Of a stretch of DNA of 14,981 nucleotides, positions 7,265 to 14,877 are shown piece by piece; the first letter of the stretch is position 1, and each line of letters starts with the position of its first letter. The notes under the pieces are model-generated. The model had not been told where the DNA came from, ran no database searches, and saw only the letters and a program-made list of their open reading frames with translations. The DNA lies in NCBI GenBank assembly GCA_016295245.1, contig JAEDLO010000039.1, forward strand, positions 1 to 14,981, read 5' to 3'. Source of the DNA: Bacteroidales bacterium. Its GTDB lineage: Bacteria; Bacteroidota; Bacteroidia; Bacteroidales; UBA932. The translations under genes and the position numbers were made by a program.

Positions 7265-8724
7265 TACTGCTTCTCAGGGATGGCTTCGAGCACTGCCTTG
7301 AGGAACTCCCAGGTCCTTTCGACTGAAGGGATGTGTGCCTTCTCGTCAGGAGAGTGAGGGAACATCACGGTAGGTCCGATGGAAACCATCTCCCAATGAG
7401 GATACTTCGCTCCGAGGAGGGCGCACTCGAGGCCGCCGTGGGTGGCGAGAATCTTCATCGGCTTGCCGAATACCTTGGTGTGGGTGTCGTTGAGAACCTT
7501 GATCATAGGGGTGTCAGGCTTCGGTACCCAGCCGGAGTAGCCTCCGGAGAACTTGATTTCGGCTCCTGCGAACTCGAAGATGTACTTGATTCTGTTGGCA
7601 AGGTCTTCCTTTGCCTCGTCGATGGCGCTGCGCATCAGGGATGCAACAGTCAGGTGGCCGTTCTTGCAGCGTACGACAGCGAGGTTGATGGAAGTTTCGG
7701 TCAGGCCAGGCATAGTCTGGCTCATACGGATAACGTTTGAAGGGCAGATTGCGATGGCCTTGCAGGCGTTGAGCATAACGCCCTCCTCGATGTATTTCAC
7801 AGGCGCCTTGTCGAGCTTGACAAGCTTGATGCACATATTCGGGTCGCTCTCCTTGAACTTGCTCATAGCGTTCTTGAAGAGTTTGTCGCATACCTTGCTG
7901 ACCTTGCCTTCCATTCCCGGAGGGACGGCAATGACGCTTTCCGCCTCGAATGGGATGGCGTTGCGCAGGCTGCCTCCGGTAAAGTCGGCTACCTTCACTC
8001 CGTACTTCTCGATAAGCTCGATCAGAGCCCTGACCATAATCTTGTTGGCATTGGCCCTGTAGAGGGAGATGTCCATTCCGGAGTGGCCGCCTGACAGGCC
8101 CTTGATGTCGATTTTGTAGCCAAGATAGCCGCCTGGGGTCTTGTAGCTGCGGTATTTGAAGTCTGCAACGGCGTCAAGTCCGCCGGCGCAGCCGATGCAC
8201 AGTTCGTCCTCGTCCTCAGAGTCGAGGTTGAGGAGGATGTCGCCCTTGAGGATGCCCGGCTTGAGGGCCTTGGCTCCGGTCATACCGGTCTCCTCGTCAT
8301 AGGTGACGAGCACTTCCACCGGGCCGTGCTTGAGGTTCTTGTCCTCGGCAACTGACATCGCGAGGGCTACACCAAGACCATTGTCGGCTCCCAGGGTAGT
8401 GCCCTTTGCCTTGATCCACTCACCGTCAACCCAGGTCTCGATAGGGTCCTTGAGGAAGTCGTGCTCGACGTCGGCATTCTTCTGCGGAACCATATCCATA
8501 TGTCCCTGAAGGATGACACCCCTGCGGTTTTCGTAGCCCGGGGTGGCGGGTACGCGCATTATCACATTGCCGGTTTCATCGGCGAAGGCCTCCACGTTGT
8601 GCTCTTTCGCCCAGGCGAGAAGATGCTCGCGCACCACTTCCTCGTGCTTGGAAGGACGCGGACAACGGGTCAGTCCGTAGAAGTTGTTCCATACTATTGA
8701 TGGATTGAGATCTTTGATGGTCAT
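7264..8724 (-). CDS. pepD: Aminoacyl-histidine dipeptidase (peptidase M20, PepD)
   Basis: PepD is a cytoplasmic zinc dipeptidase with broad specificity that includes Xaa-His dipeptides such as carnosine. The 486 residues match the full-length family. The metal site is visible: H75 in GHMDMV, D114 in LGADNG, the catalytic acid/metal pair E144-E145 in YDEETGM, D168 in NLDSED, and H457 in FPHSPDEKAH near the C-terminus. The lid or dimerisation domain occupies about 195-390. The start ATG lies 21 bases after the acyltransferase stop, and its stop shares a base with the DUF2400 start. The plus-strand peptide transporter across the promoter region at 9664-9733 could supply its substrates, although the two are not cotranscribed. 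Confidence 0.95.
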   Translation of the reverse strand: MTIKDLNPSIVWNNFYGLTRCPRPSKHEEVVREHLLAWAKEHNVEAFADETGNVIMRVPATPGYENRRGVILQGHMDMVPQKNADVEHDFLKDPIETWVDGEWIKAKGTTLGADNGLGVALAMSVAEDKNLKHGPVEVLVTYDEETGMTGAKALKPGILKGDILLNLDSEDEDELCIGCAGGLDAVADFKYRSYKTPGGYLGYKIDIKGLSGGHSGMDISLYRANANKIMVRALIELIEKYGVKVADFTGGSLRNAIPFEAESVIAVPPGMEGKVSKVCDKLFKNAMSKFKESDPNMCIKLVKLDKAPVKYIEEGVMLNACKAIAICPSNVIRMSQTMPGLTETSINLAVVRCKNGHLTVASLMRSAIDEAKEDLANRIKYIFEFAGAEIKFSGGYSGWVPKPDTPMIKVLNDTHTKVFGKPMKILATHGGLECALLGAKYPHWEMVSIGPTVMFPHSPDEKAHIPSVERTWEFLKAVLEAIPEKQ

Positions 8725-8745
8725 ATCAGTATTGTGTTAAATGTA

Positions 8746-9663
8746 TTATTTCCAACGTTTGTGGGTCCAGAGATAGTTGGCGGGCTGTCGTCTGATGTCG
8801 GCCTCGAGGAGGAGGTAGTATTGTCTCATTATCTCGTCCGGGTCCATCTCCCTGGCGTCGTCGCAGATTTTGGTGTATGTCATCGTGTAGTTTCCCTCGG
8901 GGGTCTGCGCCATATTCATATACAGCACGCCCATCCCGAGTTTGTGGGCCAGGGCGGCTCCTCCGTTCATCGAGCAGGTCTTCTGGCCGAGGAAACTGAT
9001 GTCCTCGGTGTTGCCCCTGTCGGTGTAGGGGTACTGGTCGGTGATGAAGTTGTATATCTTCGGCTCGTCCTTGTGCTGAAGGGCGTAGCGCAGGACGTTG
9101 AAGCTCTCAAGCATCCCCTCGTAGTGCTCGGGGTCGTCCAGGGCTGCGGTCCTGTTGAAGCTGAAGAAGCGGTTCCAGGCAGGACTTGAAAGCTGGCGGA
9201 AAATCACGCATACCTCCTTCTCGGAGAAGTTGAGCTCAAGATCAGGGCTGTAGGACATATAGCCTCCGATGAGCTCCCAGTTGCCGTTGTGGGAAGCGAG
9301 TACGCAGATGCTTTGTCCCCGCTTTGTCATCTCGTTGAGCAGATGCTGGTTTTCCATCCGCACTATCCCTGCCTTGCGCAGCCTCCGGGGCCCGCGGCAG
9401 CCTCCGAACCACAGCGCCTCGCAGAATACCGTGCCGAAATGTTCGTAGAAACTCCTGCAGACCTGTTTCAGCTCGTCGTAGCCCATCTGGGGAAAACTGC
9501 GGGCGAGGTTGGTGATGACCACATCCCTTCTGTAGCGCAGCAGCCCTCCTGCGAGTCGCCCCAAGACACGGCCCGCCCTCCTGTGGAAAGAGAGTGGGAG
9601 GGCTGCCAAAGGGCGTGTAAGCAGGCGTATGATACTTGCGCCAATTTTTCCGGAATCTGCCAT
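8746..9663 (-). CDS. LpxL/HtrB-family lipid A acyltransferase
   Basis: This enzyme family adds a secondary acyl chain to lipid A at the inner membrane. The 305-residue protein has the catalytic motif H125-N-G-N-W-E130 (HX4E variant of HX4D), preceded by the SFYEHFGTVFCEALWF region at 71-86, and it ends with the family-typical YLWTHKRWK. A short hydrophobic, basic N-terminus (about 8-42) suits membrane association. I chose the ATG at 9663. The longer frame up to 9741 would run through the divergent promoter and past the transporter start, and its added residues look like translated promoter DNA. As the first gene of the long minus-strand run it is probably transcribed from the -7 box at 9671-9678. 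The exact acyl donor and position (LpxL, LpxM or other) cannot be told. Confidence 0.9.
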   Translation of the reverse strand: MADSGKIGASIIRLLTRPLAALPLSFHRRAGRVLGRLAGGLLRYRRDVVITNLARSFPQMGYDELKQVCRSFYEHFGTVFCEALWFGGCRGPRRLRKAGIVRMENQHLLNEMTKRGQSICVLASHNGNWELIGGYMSYSPDLELNFSEKEVCVIFRQLSSPAWNRFFSFNRTAALDDPEHYEGMLESFNVLRYALQHKDEPKIYNFITDQYPYTDRGNTEDISFLGQKTCSMNGGAALAHKLGMGVLYMNMAQTPEGNYTMTYTKICDDAREMDPDEIMRQYYLLLEADIRRQPANYLWTHKRWK

Positions 9664-9670
9664 AACTCTA

Positions 9671-9678
9671 CAAATATA
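9671..9678 (-). promoter_or_regulatory. Bacteroidota-type -7 promoter box for the acyltransferase operon
   Basis: On the minus strand this reads TATATTTG, a full match to the TAnnTTTG -7 consensus of the Bacteroidota primary sigma factor. No clear TTTG -33 box lies 19-23 bases upstream. The box ends only seven bases before the acyltransferase ATG, so a transcript from it would have almost no leader. Another upstream start point is possible. Confidence 0.45.
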
Positions 9679-9690
9679 CCAAATTTTACG

Positions 9691-9698
9691 TATCTTTG
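9691..9698 (+). promoter_or_regulatory. Bacteroidota-type -7 promoter box for the peptide transporter
   Basis: The plus strand reads TATCTTTG, matching TAnnTTTG, 35 bases before the transporter ATG, which would give a leader of about 30 bases. A -33 TTTG is not seen at the usual distance. It lies 12 bases from the oppositely directed box at 9671-9678, so the two polymerases would compete for overlapping DNA. Confidence 0.55.
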
Positions 9699-9733
9699 TC
9701 TGAATCCAGAAATACAATATCAATAAATAAGTT

Positions 9734-11407
9734 ATGTTCAAAGGTCAACCAAAAGGTTTGTTCGCCCTCGCCCTCGCCAATACCGGCGAGCGCTTCGGCT
9801 ACTACACTATGCTTGCCATCTTCCTCCTGTACCTCCAGGCGAAGTTCGGCTTTTCGGCAGCGGCAGCGGGACAGTTCTATGCGATTTTCCTTGCTGCTGT
9901 GTATTTTATGCCGGTCATTGGAGGTATCGTCGCTGATAAGATCGGTTACGGAAAATGTGTCGTTACCGGTGTGTCCGTGATGTTCCTGGGCTATATCGCC
10001 CTGTCGATTCCGGTCAGCGCTTTCGAGTCCAAGGGACTTGCTATCGCCTTGATGATTGCCGCCCTGCTTTTCATCGCCCTGGGTACGGGTCTGTTCAAGG
10101 GCAACCTCCAGGTGATGGTCGGCAATCTCTATGACGATCCGAAATATGCCGCCAAGCGTGATTCGGCCTTCAGTCTTTTCTATATGGCCATCAACATAGG
10201 CGCAATGTTCGCCCCTACCGCAGCCAAGGCCCTCACCAACTACAAGCTTTCTGCCGCAGGCCTGGTGTACAAGCAGGACGCAGCTTCAATCGCCCATCAG
10301 ATACTCGGCGGTGATATGACCAATGCTGCCACGATGCAGACTTATCTCGACGGAATGCAGGGTGGTGCCGGAATGAGCCTGACGGAGTTCAGCCGGTACT
10401 ACATCGAGAATCTCTCGACTTCCTACAACCTCGGTTTCGCCGTAGCCTGTGTTTCGCTGATTTTCTCCATCGCCATCTATTTCTCTTGCCGCTCTTGGTT
10501 CAAGCACGCTGACGTCAATGCCAAGCAGGCCAAGCAGAGCCCTGCCGCAGCCCCTGTTGTCGAACTTAGCCCTAAGCAGACCAAGGACCGCATTGTTGCT
10601 CTCGTGATGGTATTCGCGGTCGTGATTTTCTTCTGGATGGCCTTCCACCAGAACGGTTCGTCCCTGACCTACTTTGCTCGCGATTACACCACTTCAACCG
10701 TTGAAGGACCACTGAAACTCGGTTTCAACATCTGGATTCTCGCCCTGATTGCGGTTTCTGTTTACACTCTCGTGTCAGTGTTCCAGTCTGAGACTGCCAA
10801 GGGCAAGGCCATCAGCGCCGCAGTCACCCTGGGCCTGTGGGGCGGTGCGTATGCGCTTTACAACAATATGCCTGCCGTTCTCGACATCCTGCCTTCAGAC
10901 TTCCAGCAGTTCAATGCCTTCTTCGTGGTTGCCCTCACACCGCTTTCAATGGCCCTGTTCGGAGCGCTTGCACGCAAGGGTAAGGAGCCTTCCGCCCCTC
11001 GCAAGATCGGTCTTGGTATGTTCATCGCCGGCCTCGGCTATCTGGTGATGCTCCTGGCATCCAACGGACAGCCTGCACCTTCTGAGCTCAACGGCACCGT
11101 CTCTCCTGATCCGGTTCTTCCAAGCTATCTGATCGGCACCTATCTCGTGCTTACCTTCGCAGAGCTCCTGCTCTCTCCTATGGGTATTTCCTTTGTTTCC
11201 AAGGTCGCTCCTCCGAAGTACAAGGGTCTGATGATGGGTCTGTGGTTCGCGGCCACGGCAGTGGGCAACTACCTCAGCTCCATCCCTTCAATGCTTTGGG
11301 AGAAAGTTCCTCTCTGGCTCAACTGGACTGTGCTGATGGGCCTGTGCTTCATCGCAGCTGTCATAATGTTCGCTATGCTCAAGAAGATAGAAGAAGCAAC
11401 AGCCTGA
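9734..11407 (+). CDS. POT/PTR2-family proton-dependent oligopeptide transporter
   Basis: An inner-membrane symporter of the major facilitator superfamily that imports di- and tripeptides with protons. The 557-residue protein has many hydrophobic segments, consistent with 12-14 helices. The first helix carries ANTGERFGYYTM (15-26), the POT motif ExxERFxYY with Asn at position 16 in place of the first Glu. The PTR2 signature FYMAINIGAMF lies near 155, and TM helices rich in Phe and Gly fill the rest up to a basic C-terminus. The ATG at 9734 follows an A-rich leader without Shine-Dalgarno sequence and lies 35 bases after a TATCTTTG box. A small membrane-protein gene follows after four bases. The substrate range is inferred from the family only. 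Confidence 0.94.
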   Translation: MFKGQPKGLFALALANTGERFGYYTMLAIFLLYLQAKFGFSAAAAGQFYAIFLAAVYFMPVIGGIVADKIGYGKCVVTGVSVMFLGYIALSIPVSAFESKGLAIALMIAALLFIALGTGLFKGNLQVMVGNLYDDPKYAAKRDSAFSLFYMAINIGAMFAPTAAKALTNYKLSAAGLVYKQDAASIAHQILGGDMTNAATMQTYLDGMQGGAGMSLTEFSRYYIENLSTSYNLGFAVACVSLIFSIAIYFSCRSWFKHADVNAKQAKQSPAAAPVVELSPKQTKDRIVALVMVFAVVIFFWMAFHQNGSSLTYFARDYTTSTVEGPLKLGFNIWILALIAVSVYTLVSVFQSETAKGKAISAAVTLGLWGGAYALYNNMPAVLDILPSDFQQFNAFFVVALTPLSMALFGALARKGKEPSAPRKIGLGMFIAGLGYLVMLLASNGQPAPSELNGTVSPDPVLPSYLIGTYLVLTFAELLLSPMGISFVSKVAPPKYKGLMMGLWFAATAVGNYLSSIPSMLWEKVPLWLNWTVLMGLCFIAAVIMFAMLKKIEEATA

Positions 11408-11411
11408 TAGT

Positions 11412-11597
11412 ATGTCAATTCTGATTATAATATTAAAGATACTCGCGGCATTTCTGCTCGCGAGTATCTTTGCTATTCTTTTTACCCAGTCTCACGTAAG
11501 ATTTTTCCCGGATACCAGGAAATCAACCCGCAGATGGGTGGGTTGGGGTATCATTATGGTCTTCGGAGCATTCTTCGCCGCCCTGTTTCTCGGGTAG
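11412..11597 (+). CDS. Small two-helix membrane protein, function unknown
   Basis: A 61-residue product with two hydrophobic segments (about 2-24 and 43-60) separated by a basic, polar stretch containing FFPDTRKSTRRW. It would be an inner-membrane hairpin with the basic loop inside the cell. The ATG lies four bases after the transporter stop, so cotranscription is likely. A perfect inverted repeat (11435-11471) covers codons 8-20, which could mean that the transporter transcript normally ends here, or that this gene is only partly expressed. I do not recognise the family. The clean hydrophobic-polar-hydrophobic pattern argues against a random frame, but its short length keeps the call moderate. 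Confidence 0.62.
   Translation: MSILIIILKILAAFLLASIFAILFTQSHVRFFPDTRKSTRRWVGWGIIMVFGAFFAALFLG
11435..11471. terminator. Perfect 13-bp hairpin with T-rich downstream side, inside the small membrane gene
   Basis: AAAGATACTCGCG (11435-11447) is exactly complementary to CGCGAGTATCTTT (11459-11471) with an 11-base loop. The right arm ends in TTT and is followed by GCTATTCTTTTT. The A-flanked left arm and T-flanked right arm resemble an intrinsic terminator. It begins 27 bases after the transporter stop, a usual terminator distance, but lies in the coding part of the following gene. Confidence 0.5.
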
Positions 11598-11613
11598 CTC
11601 CGCTCTTTTCCCC

Positions 11614-13119
11614 CTAATCAACTTTCTTGTCAAGCGGAAGATTGAAGTATGTAGGGGTTGCGACCGCTGCCGGAAGGTGGCCGGCTGCCGTGCCGAATAC
11701 CGTGAAGTCGATGATGCCCAGGGGGCTGTCCTTCGGCCAATCGGTGATGGTGAGTCTTACGAAGCGGCAGACAGTCGGACTGAACTCGTCAAAGACTGTA
11801 TCGCGGGCGATGGCGTTGTCTCTGCGGTCGAGGACCGTCGTCCATTTTTCTCCATCCATCGAAACTTCAAGACAATACTTGTAAACCGGAAGGCCCGCGC
11901 CCCGGTTGCGGCGAAGCCAACCCCGGTCATTGCCGAAGAGGATGCGGAGCGCGTCCACCTCGAAGAGCTGCACGACGTCGAAGCGTGTGGCAGGGGAGAG
12001 CTCTATGGTAAGAGATGGCTGCCTGTCGTCCTCCTTAGGCATCCAGAGCGTTCCGCTGTAATCGTCAACCGCATAGGCGGCAGGGTAACCTTCCTTCTCG
12101 GATGAGACCTTAGAGAGTGCGTTCATCGCGCGCATCTTGTTGATGGTCACAGGTATGGACGCCTTTGCCTCCTTGGCCAAAGGGGCTTTCTGAGGATTAT
12201 CGGTTACCTCCACGCTCATCAATCCGTCTTCGTCGAAACTTACCTTGTCCATACCTATCCTGCGGCCTCCCGGAGGGTTGGAAAGCACGATGGTGTAGAA
12301 CTGGTAGTACTCTCCGTCAGGGCCCTTGACGATGGAGCCGTGGGCTGTGCCGGTAACCAGGCCCTCAACCTTGCGAAGCAGCGGGTTGTTAGGGGCGTAA
12401 GAGTATGGTCCCAGAGGGGAAGTGGCCGTGTAGTAGCCCTCGGCATAGGTTTTCCACTGAGTGCCGGAGGCGGAGTATTCGAGATAGTAGATGCCGTTGC
12501 GCTTGATAATCCAGGGGCCTTCGATCCAGGCGACTCCCGGATACTCGTTTTTCTCGCCGTAGCGTTCCCAGGCGTGCATAGGGTTGAAGCCGAACAGGTG
12601 GGTCGGCTTTTCCAGGAATCTGGTAAGGTCATTTGGGTCCAGACGCACGCCGTAGATGCCGCTTATGCCCCTTCCCGGCCAGAAGAGGTACGGGGTGTTG
12701 TCATCATCGATGTAAATCTTGGTGTCGAAGCCTCCGTTCCAACCGTCCTCAATGGAGTAGGTGTTCTTGAAAGGTCCCAGGTCTTCGAAAGGCCCGAGCG
12801 GGTTGTCGGAAACATAGAGATTGTCGCTGTTGCCCGAGAGATAGAACTTGCCGTTGTACTTCACTACGTCGGGAGCCACAGGTATGCCCTTCACTTCGTG
12901 GAAGTTCCATTCGACCAGGTCCTCTGACACCCAGGCTCCTCCGCCGGTGCAGTACATATAGTACTTGCCGTTTTCTTCTATGACGGTTACGTCGCCCGAT
13001 GCATTGCCCCCGTTGCCTATCGGCATAGGGAGAGGGTTGCAGTAGCGCTGTGGTTGGGCGCAAAGCGCAAGGCCGGATACCATCGCGGCCGTGCAGAGAA
13101 AGAGTTGTTTAAGGTTCAT
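11614..13119 (-). CDS. Secreted glycoside hydrolase family 43 with discoidin-like C-terminal domain
   Basis: GH43 enzymes are five-bladed beta-propellers that cleave arabinose-, xylose- or galactose-containing glycans. The 501-residue protein begins with a signal peptide (about 1-21, LALCA before QPQ, a signal-peptidase I type site; the -1 Leu does not fit a lipobox). The catalytic residues expected are D43 (SGDVTVI, general base), D132 (FDTKIYID, pKa modulator) and E200 (IEGPW, general acid), with H260 in GTAHGS. Residues about 335-480 form an F5/8 type C (discoidin, CBM32-like) domain with WMPKEDDRQPSLTIEL and a terminal FTVFG strand. It is transcribed divergently from the DUF1593 lipoprotein gene. 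The substrate is not readable, and no SusC/SusD genes are adjacent within the window. Confidence 0.92.
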   Translation of the reverse strand: MNLKQLFLCTAAMVSGLALCAQPQRYCNPLPMPIGNGGNASGDVTVIEENGKYYMYCTGGGAWVSEDLVEWNFHEVKGIPVAPDVVKYNGKFYLSGNSDNLYVSDNPLGPFEDLGPFKNTYSIEDGWNGGFDTKIYIDDDNTPYLFWPGRGISGIYGVRLDPNDLTRFLEKPTHLFGFNPMHAWERYGEKNEYPGVAWIEGPWIIKRNGIYYLEYSASGTQWKTYAEGYYTATSPLGPYSYAPNNPLLRKVEGLVTGTAHGSIVKGPDGEYYQFYTIVLSNPPGGRRIGMDKVSFDEDGLMSVEVTDNPQKAPLAKEAKASIPVTINKMRAMNALSKVSSEKEGYPAAYAVDDYSGTLWMPKEDDRQPSLTIELSPATRFDVVQLFEVDALRILFGNDRGWLRRNRGAGLPVYKYCLEVSMDGEKWTTVLDRRDNAIARDTVFDEFSPTVCRFVRLTITDWPKDSPLGIIDFTVFGTAAGHLPAAVATPTYFNLPLDKKVD

Positions 13120-13144
13120 TGTTAAAAGTTAAGTGTTTAGTATG

Positions 13145-13152
13145 CAAATATA
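13145..13152 (-). promoter_or_regulatory. Bacteroidota-type -7 promoter box for the GH43 gene
   Basis: The minus strand reads TATATTTG, a full match to TAnnTTTG, 25 bases before the GH43 ATG, which would give a leader of about 19 bases. No good TTTG -33 element is visible at standard spacing, which may mean that an activator is needed. Confidence 0.5.
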
Positions 13153-13172
13153 GTAATTCCCGCCAAGGGTAG

Positions 13173-13203
13173 TTTGCTTTTTGGAGGAAAGCTTCGTATC
13201 TTG
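13173..13203 (+). promoter_or_regulatory. Candidate -33/-7 promoter for the DUF1593 lipoprotein gene
   Basis: TTTG at 13173-13176 and TATCTTG at 13197-13203 are 20 bases apart, the spacing expected for the Bacteroidota TTTG / TAnnTTTG promoter, though the -7 box lacks one T. The transcript would start near 13210, about 20 bases before the ATG at 13231. Confidence 0.4.
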
Positions 13204-13230
13204 TAATAACACTTGAGAAATCCTTTGAAA

Positions 13231-14649
13231 ATGAAATTGATAACCCTTTTGCCCGCTGCTTCTGCACTTCTTGCGGGCGTGATGCTGCAGTCCTGCCGTC
13301 CTTCGGTTTCGGTGGAAGAGTTCAAACCCCGGCTGGTGGTGATGACCGACATAGGCGACTGCGCCGTTGAGCCTGACGATATGGAGTCTGCCGTGCGCCT
13401 GATGGCTTATGCCGATATGGTGGAGATTGAGGCGGTGATGACCACGGTCGGCTGGAATTGCGACCCGTATCCGCAGGGTTGGGAGAGCTATCTCGCGCAG
13501 GTGGTGGATGCCTACGGGGAGGATGTGCATAATCTGATGAAGCGCTCCGGCCAGACGGAATTCCTGCCCCTGGAGAGCGAGGGCCTCAAGCAGCAGATAG
13601 GCTATTGGCCGAGTGCCGATTACATACGCAGCCGCTGTATGGCGGGCAGCCACCGTGCCGGCATCGGCGTCATCGGCGAGGGCAACGACAGTCCCGGCAG
13701 CGAATTCCTAATCCGTCTGGCGGACGAGGACGACCCGCGCCCTATCTGGGTAGCCGCCTGGGGCAGCGGCAATACTCTCGCGCAGGCGGTGTGGAAGGTG
13801 CGCCAAACGCGCTCGGAGGAGGAATTCAAGGCTTTCCTGGCCAAGTTCCGTATCTATACCATCACTGACCAGGATATGGTGTACGCGATGCGTATGAACC
13901 GCGCCTACAGCTCTCATCAGTGGTTGCGCAAGGAGTTCAGTGAGGACCTGAAGTTCATCTGGGATGAGGGAACCTGGCAGCTGCAGTGTGAGCTGGGTAA
14001 GCGCCATTGGGCGCGCCATCAGGAGCTGATTCAGGGTCACGGCGCCCTCGGCAAGGTCTATCCGAACTATCTGTGGGGCGTTGAGGGCGACACGCCTTCC
14101 TTCCTCTACATCCTGCCAAACGGCCTGTCGGATCCGGAGGATCCTCGCCAGGCAGGTTGGGCCGGCTACCACCGCAAGGGCATCTGCCCCGATTCGCTTA
14201 CCACTGCCTGGACGAGCTGGCAGGAGCCTGAACGCTCCATCACCGAAGGTTACAAGCTGCGCTTTTACCCCGACGAGCTCAATGACTTCTGCGCCCGCAT
14301 ACAGTGGGCTGAAGAGGGCAGGGGAAATACCAACCCAGAGGTGTACATCAACGGCAAGAGAGCCTTCAAGCCTCTGACCCTCAAAGCAAAGGCCGGCTCT
14401 ACCCTGAAGGTGGATGCCTCCGGGAGCCGTGACCGCGAAAATGACAGCCTGAGCTTCAAGTGGTGGATTCAAGAGGAAATCAGTTGCGCCGGATGGGAAC
14501 TGCTTCCTTCGGCTGAAGCCGCTGCCGTCAGCCTCAGAATCCCGGCTGACGCTGCGGGCAGCAGCATCCATCTCGTTTGTGAAGTCCACGACGATGCTCC
14601 GTTGAGCCTTGCCGGATATGCAAGGGTGATAATTGAGTGTGAGAAATAG
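13231..14649 (+). CDS. DUF1593 lipoprotein (nucleoside-hydrolase-like, Sde0182-type)
   Basis: The 472-residue protein starts with a lipoprotein signal peptide whose lipobox is LQSC, giving a lipidated C22. Residues about 33-350 carry the DUF1593 domain, related to nucleoside hydrolases, with the calcium-site-like D40, D43 and D49-D50 in MTDIGDCAVEPDD and the later GEGNDSPGSEFL and WVAAWGSGNTL blocks. The C-terminal Ig-like part (about 365-472) has NPEVYINGKR, LKVDASGSRDREND and FKWW, as in the family named after a cellulose-binding Saccharophagus protein. The ATG at 13231 is preferred over an in-frame TTG at 13213 because it places the basic residue and hydrophobic core at the usual distance. 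It diverges from GH43, which suggests joint use of a polysaccharide. The bond cleaved, if any, is unknown. Confidence 0.9.
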   Translation: MKLITLLPAASALLAGVMLQSCRPSVSVEEFKPRLVVMTDIGDCAVEPDDMESAVRLMAYADMVEIEAVMTTVGWNCDPYPQGWESYLAQVVDAYGEDVHNLMKRSGQTEFLPLESEGLKQQIGYWPSADYIRSRCMAGSHRAGIGVIGEGNDSPGSEFLIRLADEDDPRPIWVAAWGSGNTLAQAVWKVRQTRSEEEFKAFLAKFRIYTITDQDMVYAMRMNRAYSSHQWLRKEFSEDLKFIWDEGTWQLQCELGKRHWARHQELIQGHGALGKVYPNYLWGVEGDTPSFLYILPNGLSDPEDPRQAGWAGYHRKGICPDSLTTAWTSWQEPERSITEGYKLRFYPDELNDFCARIQWAEEGRGNTNPEVYINGKRAFKPLTLKAKAGSTLKVDASGSRDRENDSLSFKWWIQEEISCAGWELLPSAEAAAVSLRIPADAAGSSIHLVCEVHDDAPLSLAGYARVIIECEK

Positions 14650-14804
14650 AGCCATCGGAGTCCAATCAGGGCACTTTTCTTGAAGAATTGTCCGAAAGCC
14701 TGAAATCTTATCTCCCTAAGAATAACAATGATCTATTTTCATCTCTGTAGGAGAAATCGCTCCTTCCCCCTATCTCCGACTGCAAAATCTTCCCATCCTG
14801 TCAA
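14650..14804. other. Gene-free spacer after the DUF1593 gene
   Basis: No credible coding sequence is present. At 14669-14693 a weak imperfect hairpin (GGGCA pairing with TGTCC around a T/A-rich centre) could end the upstream transcript, but no T-run follows it. The short stem GGAG/CTCC near 14751-14764 is probably chance. Confidence 0.5.
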
Positions 14805-14864
14805 TCACCTGCGCACCCAATGTGCCTCACAAGTACTTCTGAGAGGGGTCGCCCGCGCAGGTGA
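14805..14864. repeat. 60-base palindromic repeat, copy 1
   Basis: The unit begins TCACCTGCGC and ends with its exact complement GCGCAGGTGA, giving a perfect 10-base-pair outer stem. It matches copy 2 at 57 of 60 positions (differences at 14830, 14832 and 14851). The inner stem is flawed in this copy (C at 14830 opposes C). Transcribed on either strand it would fold as a long hairpin. Its nature (REP-like or a small mobile repeat) is unknown. Confidence 0.9.
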
Positions 14865-14877
14865 AGGCATAATGGTC

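Noticed and set aside
9664..9741. An upstream extension of the acyltransferase by 26 codons
   Set aside because: It would cross the divergent promoter boxes and the transporter start codon, and the residues lack family similarity.
13708..14655. Long minus-strand open frame (315 codons) opposite the DUF1593 gene
   Set aside because: It is an antisense shadow in GC-rich coding DNA; the plus-strand frame has clear family motifs and a lipoprotein signal.
14669..14693. Intrinsic terminator after the DUF1593 gene
   Set aside because: The stem is interrupted by a mismatch and wobble pairs, and no T-run follows, so it was not listed as a separate terminator.
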